Notes: generated by a model not told the origin, from the sequence alone. Shown: positions 1-6,078, counted from the first letter of the stretch. The stretch: DNA of 8,953 nucleotides from JBLHKE01 sp047619485 (GCA_047619485.1 JBLHKE010000295.1:1-8953); one strand, 5' to 3'. Numbers and translations are program-made.

Positions 1-369
1 ATCGCGGCGCGTGGCATCGAGCCCGAAATCCGCACAGGTATCGATCAATATCGCTTCGAGTGCCCTCAGGTAGAGATGGAGGTCTCGGCCGTAGTCCTTG
101 AGATCTAAAATTAGGTATCCGACCAGTTGTCCTGGTCCATGGTAGGTCGCTTGACCACCGCGACTAATCTCAACGACCGGGTGGGGGAGGTCCTCGGGAT
201 CACGCAGGCTGCTCTGGTCGCGAGTCCGGCCGATCGTGTAGACCGGTTCGTGTTCGAGCAGTAGGGCTGTGTCGGTGATTTCTCCGCTGCGCCGTTTTTC
301 GACCATCTCAAATTGCAACTGGAGCGCCGCATCGTATTCGAGTCGTCCGGGTCTTTCGATCTGTATCAT
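1..369 (-). CDS. lipB: Octanoyltransferase LipB, N-terminal part (gene leaves the window)
   Basis: LipB moves the octanoyl group from octanoyl-ACP to lipoyl domains of 2-oxoacid dehydrogenases and GcvH, the first step of endogenous lipoate synthesis in the cytoplasm. The reading frame from ATG at 369-367 gives 123 residues to the edge. Visible family signatures are LLLEHEPVYTIGR at residues 36-48 and the hallmark RGGQATYHGPGQLVGY at residues 70-85, which contains the conserved histidine (H77) of the substrate pocket. The catalytic Lys and Cys of the family lie in the C-terminal half, beyond position 1, so activity cannot be judged. The start is supported by the usual short N terminus before the family fold; no clear Shine-Dalgarno is seen. 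The gene is divergent from the nucleotidyltransferase at 441. Confidence 0.95.
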   Translation of the reverse strand, partial: MIQIERPGRLEYDAALQLQFEMVEKRRSGEITDTALLLEHEPVYTIGRTRDQSSLRDPEDLPHPVVEISRGGQATYHGPGQLVGYLILDLKDYGRDLHLYLRALEAILIDTCADFGLDATRRD

Positions 370-440
370 TTTTGAGAACGCAGGTGCAAAATGTTAAATC
401 CTAATTCTTGTAAGTTCAGCGTGGCAACGTCTATTGGGCG
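370..440. promoter_or_regulatory. Divergent intergenic region with weak sigma70-like promoter
   Basis: This 71-base gap lies between the divergent lipB and nucleotidyltransferase starts, so promoters for both should be here or just inside the genes. On the plus strand TTGAGA (372-377) and TTAAAT (394-399) are separated by 16 bases and resemble -35 and -10 boxes, which would leave a leader of roughly 35 bases before 441. No clear pair was found for the minus strand, and neither gene has a good Shine-Dalgarno. The assignment rests on position and partial consensus matches only. Confidence 0.25.
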
Positions 441-1355
441 ATGCAAAAACCGACACTGCTTGTATTAGCCGCTGGAATGGGGAGTCGCTACGGCGGCCTC
501 AAACAATTAGACGCGATGGGGCCAAATGGCGAGGCCGTGATCGACTACTCTGTCTTCGATTCGGTGCGGGCGGGCTTCGGTAAGGTGGTTTTTATCATCC
601 GTAAAGATTTCGAGGACCAGTTCAAGAAACACATCGGTTCCCGATTCGAGGGCGTGGTCGATGTCGCCTATGCCTACCAGCAAATCGATTCGCTGCCTGA
701 AGGTTTCGGCGTTCCTGAAGGACGAGAGAAGCCATGGGGCACTGGGCACGCGATTCTCAGCGCTAGAGAGGTGACCACCGAACCTTTCGCGGCTATCAAT
801 GCAGACGATTTTTACGGGCGTGATGCGTTCGAAAAATTGGCGGATTTCCTCAAGGAGGCGGCAGAGGAGGAGGACACGCAGCACTACTCAATGGTCGGTT
901 TCAAGTTGAAGAACACACTGTCGGATTTTGGTAGTGTCTCGCGTGGTATCTGCGAATCTGACGAGGCTGGCATGCTCCAATCAGTCACCGAGATGATTGG
1001 CATCGAGAAAGTAGCTGATGGCGCCGAACACAAAAATGACGATGGCTCCGTGACCAAACTGACAGGGGAGGAAGTTGTTTCGATGAACATGTGGGGGTTC
1101 ACACCGGGTCTGTTCCCACGTCTCGAGGAGAAATTTGTCGCGTTCTTGAAGGAGCGGGGAAGTGAGATGAAATCCGAATTCTATATCCCGAGCGTCGTCG
1201 ACGAACTCATCCGGGAAGGCGAAGCAGACACCAGGTTGATCGAGACTGAGAGCACCTGGTTCGGTGTCACCTACCAGGAGGACAAACCACATGTGATCGG
1301 TTCGATCCAGTCGCTGATCGACGCGGGCGAATACCCCGAAAAGCTCTGGCCGTAG
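441..1355 (+). CDS. Nucleotidyltransferase family protein (sugar-phosphate NTP transferase fold)
   Basis: A 304-residue cytoplasmic protein of the NTP_transferase type, expected to join a nucleoside triphosphate to a sugar phosphate to make an NDP-sugar. The nucleotide-binding signature LAAGMGSRYGGLKQ lies at residues 9-22. GTGHA at 101-105 and NADDFYG at 120-126 fit the base-binding and metal-binding (Asp) segments of this fold; MNMWGF (215-220) and WFGVTYQEDK (273-282) are likely sugar-pocket segments. The length fits a group of about 300-residue stand-alone nucleotidyltransferases related to NDP-sugar synthases. Substrate is unknown: no kinase, epimerase or glycosyltransferase adjoins it. 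ATG at 441 is chosen because the glycine-rich motif begins a few residues later, as usual. Stop is TAG. The YlbF-like gene follows after 51 bases. Confidence 0.88.
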   Translation: MQKPTLLVLAAGMGSRYGGLKQLDAMGPNGEAVIDYSVFDSVRAGFGKVVFIIRKDFEDQFKKHIGSRFEGVVDVAYAYQQIDSLPEGFGVPEGREKPWGTGHAILSAREVTTEPFAAINADDFYGRDAFEKLADFLKEAAEEEDTQHYSMVGFKLKNTLSDFGSVSRGICESDEAGMLQSVTEMIGIEKVADGAEHKNDDGSVTKLTGEEVVSMNMWGFTPGLFPRLEEKFVAFLKERGSEMKSEFYIPSVVDELIREGEADTRLIETESTWFGVTYQEDKPHVIGSIQSLIDAGEYPEKLWP

Positions 1356-1372
1356 CGGTGCCTGCGAATTTT

Positions 1373-1401
1373 TTGACAATCGGGGATTCGTGGCGACGAT
1401 A
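1373..1401 (+). promoter_or_regulatory. Possible promoter of the YlbF-family gene
   Basis: A perfect TTGACA (1373-1378) lies in the 51-base gap after the nucleotidyltransferase gene. At 17 bases spacing the -10 position holds only ACGATA (1396-1401), a poor match. If used, transcription would begin very near the ATG at 1407, so the message would be nearly leaderless; that would agree with the lack of a Shine-Dalgarno here. Low confidence because only the -35 box is good. Confidence 0.22.
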
Positions 1402-1406
1402 GCGAC

Positions 1407-1826
1407 ATGACCTACATCATTGGCGAGACCGCCACCTACGAAGACAAGACCAAAGAACTGTGCGAGGCGATTCTCGAGGATCCGAAGCTCAAGGCCGCGT
1501 TCACCGACATCGAGTCGTTTCTTGAAAACGAGACTGCCAAGGAGGCATTCTCGTCGATGCAGGAAAAGGGGCAAGCGCTCCAGGCGAAGCAGCAGGCTGG
1601 TATCGAACTGACCGCCGGTGAGGTCGAAGAATTCAACAAGATCCGTGAAGGTGTCGAGGGCAACAAGGAGGCTAGCGCTTTCATGGAAGCTCAGGAATTG
1701 ATGCACCAGGTGCAGACATCGGTGAACAGCTGGATCGGCATGACCATGGAACTCGGGCGCGTCCCCACCGAAGAAGACTTTAAAGCCAGCGGGGAGTCCT
1801 GCGGCACTGGCTGAGGCTGCCACTAG
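1407..1826 (+). CDS. YlbF-family (Com_YlbF) protein, probable C-terminal selenocysteine at TGA 1812-1814
   Basis: A small, acidic, largely helical protein that matches the YlbF/YmcA family; in Bacillus these proteins form a complex with YaaT that affects RNA processing, competence, biofilm and sporulation, and conserved cysteines, including C-terminal ones, were linked to Fe-S binding. The helical core spans about residues 10-118 and ends in a family-like ELGRVPTEEDF. A standard reading stops at TGA 1812-1814 after 135 residues (end 1814). That TGA sits inside a Cys/Gly tail: C132-G-T-G-[TGA]-G-C-H then TAG at 1824-1826, just where relatives carry a further cysteine. A hairpin of SECIS type follows. 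I therefore propose Sec136 and a 139-residue product; the family call is firmer than the Sec call. It could instead simply stop at TGA with a palindrome behind it. Confidence 0.8.
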
Positions 1827-1843
1827 GGAACCGGTCGGTTCCC
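1815..1843 (+). promoter_or_regulatory. Candidate bacterial SECIS element of the YlbF-family gene (alternative: terminator hairpin)
   Basis: A perfect 7-bp stem GGGAACC (1826-1832) and GGTTCCC (1837-1843) closes a GGTC tetraloop (1833-1836). Counting from the base after the TGA at 1812-1814, the loop begins at base 19, inside the 16-37 base window described for bacterial SECIS elements, and its first two bases are G, as the consensus asks. GGUC also occurs in the apical region of the E. coli fdhF SECIS. Most of the hairpin lies past the TAG at 1824-1826, as it must when Sec is near the C terminus. As a terminator it is weak, because CAAACTC follows rather than a T-run. Confidence 0.55.
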
Positions 1844-1875
1844 CAAACTCTAACAACACGATCGAAGCCTAACTG

Positions 1876-2214
1876 ATGGATGTAGGGCGCCCTCCAACTC
1901 CGTTTGAGCAACGGGTGTTCGACACCATCTGCCGCATCCCGCGTGGCAAGGTGACGACCTATGGCTTGCTGGCCAAGGAACTCGACTGTGGTTCAGCCCA
2001 AGCCGTCGGGCAGGCGCTAAAGCGCAACCCGTTCGCGCCGGAAGTCCCGTGCCATCGAGTGATTGCGTCGGACTTGAAGACCGGAGGTTTCTCCGGTCAG
2101 CGGAAGGGCGCAACAATCCTCAAGAAACTTCGCCTGCTCAGGGAAGAGGGGGTGGCGTTTCAGGATGGTAGGCTTGCCGACGAATCGGTGGTGTGGGATT
2201 TCAACATGGGATAG
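1876..2214 (+). CDS. MGMT-family DNA alkyltransferase, C-terminal domain only
   Basis: A 112-residue single-domain protein of the O6-alkylguanine-DNA alkyltransferase class, which moves an alkyl group from damaged guanine to an active-site cysteine. The active site PCHRVI is at residues 58-63 (C59), so it is not an Atl-type protein, where this cysteine is Trp or Ala. Also present are the conserved Tyr (Y29, GKVTTYG), the Asn eight residues before the cysteine (N51), and the winged-helix segment around AVGQALKRNP (43-52). The N-terminal domain of Ada and Ogt is absent. The position matching the human MGMT arginine finger (R128, in ARAVG) is glutamine here (Q42, AQAVG), so base flipping may be altered. 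ATG at 1876 leaves nine residues before the fold. It stops with TAG, tail to tail with the DsbD-like gene, 12 bases apart. Confidence 0.9.
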   Translation: MDVGRPPTPFEQRVFDTICRIPRGKVTTYGLLAKELDCGSAQAVGQALKRNPFAPEVPCHRVIASDLKTGGFSGQRKGATILKKLRLLREEGVAFQDGRLADESVVWDFNMG

Positions 2215-2226
2215 AATCTGATATCT

Positions 2227-4512
2227 CTATTTTCCCCCGACTTTGTTAATGGCATCGATGTAGCTATTCTGGGTGATCGGGCCGTTCATCAGAATCGGCT
2301 CCTTTGACGGATCACCGGAGATGAAGAGGTTGACCGGGATGTTGGGTTTCTTGATTTCCTTGATCAGAAATTCGCCTATCACCCAATTGCCCCGATCGGT
2401 GTAGTCGGCCAGAACCATCATGGCGTCGTTGGCTTTGAAGGCTGCTTTTACTTTGTCTGATCCTGGGTCTGCGAACGCAACTCGTTCGTTATTTTTGCAG
2501 ACCAGTCACCAGTCGGCGGTGAAATCGATAAAGACCGAGCGCCCATTGTTGCGCGCCTCGACGATTTTTCTCGGATCGTAGCCTTGCCAGGCAATCCCGT
2601 ATTTGTCCTCGACAGCGCCGAACTCTTTGGAGTCGACTTTCATGCTCGTGGCGCTAAACGCCAACCAGGCAGCTCCCCCAGCTAGGGCGATGGCAGCGAA
2701 TCGGGCAGAAAATTTAGTTCCGGCAGGCTTGAACGGAGTGCCAAATCGGCCATAAATCCACAATCCCATGGCTAGTGTGACAAGTCCGAAGAGTAGGTAG
2801 CTGACTGCTCCTAGCCCCGTCACTTTTCCAAAAACGCCGATGAGCCAGATGACTGTCGCATACAGTGGGAATGCCATGAATTGTTTGAACGTTTCCATCC
2901 ACGGGCCAGGTTTAGGGAGTTTCTGGATCAGCGCGGGGAAGAAGGAAAGTATCACATATGGCAAAGCAAGCCCGATGGCGAGGGCGGTGAAGATGGAGTA
3001 GGTTTCAAGGGCAGAACCGGTCAGCGCGAACCCGATCGCCGGCCCCATGAATGGTCCAGTGCAAGGTGTCGCGACCAGCACGGCGAGGACACCTGAGAAG
3101 AAGGAGCCCGAGTAACCGTGTTTGTGCTGAAGGTCGGAGCCGGCACTGGTAAGCGATGTCCCAATCTCGAAGAGCCCTGAGAGGTTCAACCCAAATGCGA
3201 ATAGCACGAGGATCATCACGGCGAGGAAGATCGGATCCTGGAGTTGAAAGCCCCAGCCGACTTCTTCACCGAATTTTTTGAGGAGCAGGAGCACGGTGAC
3301 CAGTGCCCAGAGGGAGAGGATGACGCCGCTGGCGAAAACTAGGCCGTGTTTGCGAATCTTCTCTTTCTCTTCGCCAGCTTGGCTGACAAAGCCCATGATT
3401 TTGATTCCGAGAACCGGGAAAACGCAGGGCATGAGATTGAGGATGATGCCGCCCACAAAGGCAAATAGGATCATCAGTAGGATCGGGCGGCGCTCCTGTT
3501 TAAACCAGGAGGCAATCTCCTTGTTGGCGGCGCGGATTTCTTTTTTGTCCTTTTCCGTCAGATCGTCGAGTGAGAGGCCCGCTGGCTTCTCCTCAGCAGC
3601 GGGAAGCGTCATTGGAGCGTCGGTGGAAGGTTGCTTTGCCTGGTCGGTGGCTTCGGAATTGACGGTGATAAACACGGACTTTTGTGCACTGTCTCCAAAT
3701 CCAGTTTCAGAAACAAGTCTTCCTGAGAACACTCCCGCGAGGTCACCTCCACTTTTATCGATGGTAATTTTGAGAGTGTCGCCGTCAACTTCGAACGCTT
3801 GCGCCGCTTTGCCGTCGGCGACGACATCGCGCTTGCTGGGGTAAAGGTAGAGGCCGTCGTTGGGAACTGTCACACCAGCGGGGATGGCAGCTAGCAGGAC
3901 GACCTTATTGCCTTCCAGTATCGCTTTTGCTGGCCAATTCGGCAGACGGAGCTGGCTATCGTCGAGCATTCCGCTGATGGCGGGGGCTTCCGCGGAAGGT
4001 TTTGGCGCTTCTACCTCTACTGGCAGCTTAAACGTAAGTTTCCGATCGTTTGGCGGCTCGCACGACGTCGCATCGCAAACCAGAAGTTTGAGGGTCGCCT
4101 TTATTTCGACCGTGGTGCCGGGTTCGAGGTCGGCCGGCGGGGTGATTTGCGACACATGATAGACCGTTCCAGAGAACACGTGGCTGGGAGAATCTTGAGT
4201 AACCTCGTAGTGAGGGGAGGGGAACAGCAATTCCCCAGCAACAAATCCCTCAGGTAGCTCCCACTCGATCGAGGTCGGAATTCCAACATCGTTGCCGACA
4301 TTTTTCCAGTAAGTGTGCCAGCCGGGAGCGATCTCCAGCCTTACACCAGCAAAAAACGGCACTCCTGGCTGAATGCTCTGGACGTCTGTTACGCTGGTTT
4401 CTGTAGCTTTACTCGGAGCACCGAAGCCGAATTGTGCGTTGGTTGTTGTCGTCAGAACCGCAATTAGGAGTGCTGCGCCGAGGTAGAATGAATTTAATGG
4501 GGAGTTTGCCAT
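2227..4512 (-). CDS. DsbD/ScsB-like thiol:disulfide interchange selenoprotein (UxxC thioredoxin domain; Sec at TGA 2506-2508)
   Basis: An inner-membrane reductase expected to carry electrons from cytoplasmic thioredoxin to periplasmic thiols. Read through one TGA it is 761 residues. A signal peptide (1-26, ending TNA) is followed by a periplasmic DsbC-like/ScsB-type domain (about 40-290) with the pair C146/C151 in LLVCDATSC. The DsbD membrane domain (about 343-590) has its two redox cysteines in LMPCVFP (C363) and ATPCTGPFMG (C484). One more membrane helix (601-620) precedes a C-terminal thioredoxin domain (about 640-761) with FIDFTADW-U-LVCK: Sec669 replaces the first, nucleophilic Cys and C672 is kept. 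The cis-proline region is NIPVNLF. The domain after the TGA is complete and ends at TAG (2229-2227). A standard annotation would break this gene at 2506 and leave an orphan piece at 2227-2421. ATG 4512 lies 12 bases after the CDGSH gene, so the two are probably cotranscribed. Confidence 0.93.
2463..2505 (-). promoter_or_regulatory. Bacterial SECIS element directly after the selenocysteine TGA of the DsbD-like gene
   Basis: Read on the minus strand from the first base after the TGA: GGUCUGC (bases 3-9) pairs perfectly with GCAGACC (34-40); CU (1-2) can extend it with AG (42-43) around one bulged C. Above a one-sided A-rich bulge (bases 10-18, including a U) an upper stem GAACG (19-23) pairs perfectly with CGUUC (29-33). 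The apical loop AGUUG begins at base 24 and has G at its second position followed by U. This fits the described bacterial SECIS rules: apical loop 16-37 bases from the UGA, G among the first two loop bases, upper stem of a few pairs. The element lies wholly within the coding sequence, as is normal in bacteria. Confidence 0.85.
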
Positions 4513-4524
4513 GAGAGCTAGATT

Positions 4525-4765
4525 TTACGATTCGAGTTGGGAGTGAGAACCATCACAGAGCGGCTTATTCCCAAAACGCTTGCAATTGCACAATGGGACG
4601 ATGGTTTTTTCCGTCAGGATCAGTTTCTCCGGGTGCCGTCCGGTTCCCTTTATGGGCTCCGTCGCAGAATGAGGGATGCATTGTCTGGCCGCAAGCGCAA
4701 CACCAGTGGTCGCCGGCGATGAGTTCGGGGACGCTGGGGAATGGTGTGGAGCGGGAGCCTTGCAT
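4525..4765 (-). CDS. Two-motif CDGSH iron-sulfur protein, interrupted by a one-base frameshift
   Basis: A small CDGSH-type (mitoNEET/CISD-like) protein; each CDGSH motif binds a [2Fe-2S] cluster through three Cys and one His. From ATG 4765 the first motif reads CACGQTMHPSFCDGAH (residues 23-38). Right after it, at AAAGGGAACC (minus strand; GGG is 4648-4646), the frame slips. In the original frame the protein drifts into unrelated sequence and stops at 4565. Removing one base of the GGG gives GTGRHPEKLILTEK, then a second motif CNCKRFGNKPLCDGSH (59-74) and TAA at 4527-4525, 79 residues in all. The second motif departs from consensus only at the Ser/Thr position (F64). Two complete motifs show the ancestral gene was intact. 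The cause may be a sequencing indel, a real mutation, or recoding. The restored stop lies 12 bases before the DsbD-like ATG. Confidence 0.82.
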
Positions 4766-4997
4766 GACTAGTGAGGATGCAACGAGATCAGAGCCAGCTC
4801 AAGAGCGGAGCTGAAGAAAGCTCATCAAAGGTTTTGTAGAAGGAAATAAGTGATTTAAGTGAATTTTTAATAATTTTCATAATTATATTTGCGTAACATG
4901 TATAATTACCATAAGTTGTGCATGTCATCAGGTATCTAGCTCTGACGGCATATAGCAAATAACAATAAAACAAAAACCACAAAAATTGGAAACTACC
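4766..4997. promoter_or_regulatory. AT-rich divergent promoter region between the CDGSH-dsbD unit and the pilin cluster
   Basis: This 232-base gap separates two divergent units. From about 4840 to 4990 it is far more AT-rich than its surroundings. A perfect TATAAT lies on the plus strand at 4901-4906; TTCATA (4876-4881) is a poor -35 at 19 bases, so the pilin promoter is plausible but not proven. The minus strand has its own TATAAT (complement of 4882-4887), which could serve the CDGSH-dsbD unit. Near the CDGSH start, repeated AGCTC/GAGCT elements between 4796 and 4833 can form small hairpins of unknown role. No other gene is evident. Confidence 0.4.
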
Positions 4998-5396
4998 ATG
5001 AAGACTACACTTAAGAAAAACGTAAAAGCTGGTTTCAGCTTGGTTGAGATGCTCGTCGTTATCGCTGTGATCGGCATCATCGCCGCCATCGCCGTCCCAA
5101 CGATCGGCAGCATCACTAAGCAGGCCAACACCAACAAAGCCAAGCGCAACGCACAGAACCTCGCTTCTGTCTTCGCTTCCGCTGTTGCTGCTGGTGCAGA
5201 AGCCACTGGTGCAAATGACAAGGCAATCTGCGACTTGCTGATCGCCGGTGTCTACGGTGCTGACTCGTTCGACACCACCCTGTTCAAGGTGCCGAACATG
5301 ACCGACGACGACCGCGACGACGCAGTTGCATACTTGATCACGGATGACAGCGCCCTCAACTACAGCCAAGGCGTGGACACCGCGACCGATGGCTAA
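4998..5396 (+). CDS. Type IV pilin-like / type II secretion pseudopilin, first of four
   Basis: A 132-residue prepilin-like protein with a short basic leader MKTTLKKNVKAG, a prepilin peptidase site (G12|F13), and the class III signal FSLVEMLVVIAVIGIIAAIAV with the required glutamate at mature position 5. The N-terminal helix anchors it in the inner membrane before assembly into a filament or pseudopilus. The rest is short, Ala/Asn-rich, and ends in an acidic segment (TDDDRDDAVAYLITDD) that could bind cations; one cysteine is present (KAICDLL). ATG 4998 is preferred to the in-frame TTG at 4986 because it gives a normal basic leader and GGAA lies shortly upstream. It is the promoter-proximal gene and is followed by strong hairpins, which suits a major subunit made in excess. 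Which GspG-K or PilA role it fills cannot be fixed from sequence. Confidence 0.9.
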   Translation: MKTTLKKNVKAGFSLVEMLVVIAVIGIIAAIAVPTIGSITKQANTNKAKRNAQNLASVFASAVAAGAEATGANDKAICDLLIAGVYGADSFDTTLFKVPNMTDDDRDDAVAYLITDDSALNYSQGVDTATDG

Positions 5397-5418
5397 TAAT
5401 GGTCTCTAAGTCTGGGAT

Positions 5419-5434
5419 CAGCTCTAACGAGCTG
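5419..5434 (+). other. Small inverted repeat after the first pilin gene
   Basis: CAGCTC (5419-5424) and GAGCTG (5429-5434) form a perfect 6-bp stem with a TAAC loop, 22 bases past the first pilin stop codon. It precedes a larger hairpin at 5457 and may help stabilise the 3' end of the first pilin message. No T-run follows. Confidence 0.4.
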
Positions 5435-5456
5435 GCTACCTAGAAAAGAACTCAGT

Positions 5457-5490
5457 CTCCCCCGTCCCTAACCGGGGCGGGGGAGCTTTC
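5457..5490 (+). terminator. GC-rich hairpin between pilin genes 1 and 2 (partial terminator or processing site)
   Basis: CTCCCCCG (5457-5464) pairs perfectly with CGGGGGAG (5478-5485), and CCC (5466-5468) with GGG (5475-5477) extends the stem around one bulged T. CTTTC follows, a short T tract only. The position, 60 bases after the first pilin and about 80 before the next, suggests an intra-operon attenuator that would make the first pilin more abundant than the minor subunits downstream. Confidence 0.55.
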
Positions 5491-5571
5491 ACAAACAGGG
5501 ACTGACCCCAGCGCAGGAGACTGGGGCGAGGCGAGCAACACATCGAGAACACTTACGCAACAACACGGAAC

Positions 5572-6078
5572 ATGAAAACCACGCTTACCAAGAAGCCCAA
5601 CGCCTTTTCGCTGATCGAACTGCTCACTGTGCTGACGATCATGTCGATCATGGCAGCGCTCGTGATCAACTCGTTCACCAACGCCGCCCAGGACTCGCGG
5701 GACGTCGTGTCGCGCCAACAGCAGGCAGTGATCAAGGGGGCGCTCGATAACATGATTTCCCAATACATGGTCTCCGGTGCCAACGGTCGGAGCAAGCCGA
5801 AAACGGTTGAAGAGGCACGCCGTTACTACATGTACAACGATTATGCGGCTGCCACCCCAGCCGAAAAGCGCGACAACCTCGAGCGTCTCGCGCTCCTTCA
5901 ACCTTACCTTGATGATGAGACCTACGACCACTTTGCCACCCGTTCGGTGGCGAATGGTATCCAGAGTGCGGCGATGGTTAAGACCAAGCAGCACGTCGAT
6001 ATGGAGGACTGGGCTCCGACCACCAGTTCAAACCGGAGCACCTACCCGAAGGTGAAATTGAGTGCCGGAAACCCATAG
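5572..6078 (+). CDS. Prepilin-like protein (pseudopilin), second of four
   Basis: A 168-residue prepilin-like protein. The leader MKTTLTKKPNA precedes FSLIELLTVLTIMSIMAALVI, with Glu at mature position 5 and a hydrophobic anchor helix. The residue before the cleavage site is alanine (A11|F12), not the usual glycine; prepilin peptidase tolerates Ala at -1 in some systems, but processing may be slower. The soluble domain is rich in charged residues (about 40-130) with a Tyr-rich stretch RRYYMYNDY, and lacks cysteines. Its leader is almost the same as that of the first pilin gene (MKTTL, then Lys-rich), suggesting duplication or a shared leader. It lies 175 bases behind the first pilin, across two hairpins, and 45 bases before the third. 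ATG 5572 lacks a well-placed Shine-Dalgarno. A minor pseudopilin role is inferred from context. Confidence 0.87.
   Translation: MKTTLTKKPNAFSLIELLTVLTIMSIMAALVINSFTNAAQDSRDVVSRQQQAVIKGALDNMISQYMVSGANGRSKPKTVEEARRYYMYNDYAAATPAEKRDNLERLALLQPYLDDETYDHFATRSVANGIQSAAMVKTKQHVDMEDWAPTTSSNRSTYPKVKLSAGNP

Noticed and set aside
1826..1843. Hairpin after the YlbF-family gene as an ordinary rho-independent terminator
   Set aside because: No T-run follows, and its loop and distance from the TGA fit a SECIS. Not fully excluded, so the SECIS call is given moderate confidence.
981..1859. 292-residue open frame on the minus strand
   Set aside because: It is antisense to the nucleotidyltransferase and YlbF-family genes, shows no recognisable motif, and mirrors their codon bias.
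2506..2508. TGA in the DsbD-like gene as a true stop, nonsense mutation or sequencing error
   Set aside because: The frame continues with a full thioredoxin tail, the TGA falls exactly on the CxxC cysteine, and a SECIS-like structure follows at once. A true stop would leave the protein without its thioredoxin domain.
3278..3844. 188-residue open frame on the plus strand
   Set aside because: It lies antisense within the well-supported DsbD-like gene; Ser/Arg-rich shadow with no family motif.
4986..4997. TTG at 4986 as start of the first pilin
   Set aside because: ATG 4998 gives a normal basic leader, matches the start of the second pilin, and has GGAA upstream.
4788..5369. 193-residue open frame on the minus strand, with a short internal peptide beginning MKIIKNSLKS (4880-4788)
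   Set aside because: Most of it is antisense to the first pilin. The 30-residue peptide upstream of the CDGSH gene has no good ribosome site and is probably chance in AT-rich DNA.
5452..5994. 180-residue open frame on the minus strand
   Set aside because: Antisense to the second pilin gene; no recognisable motif.
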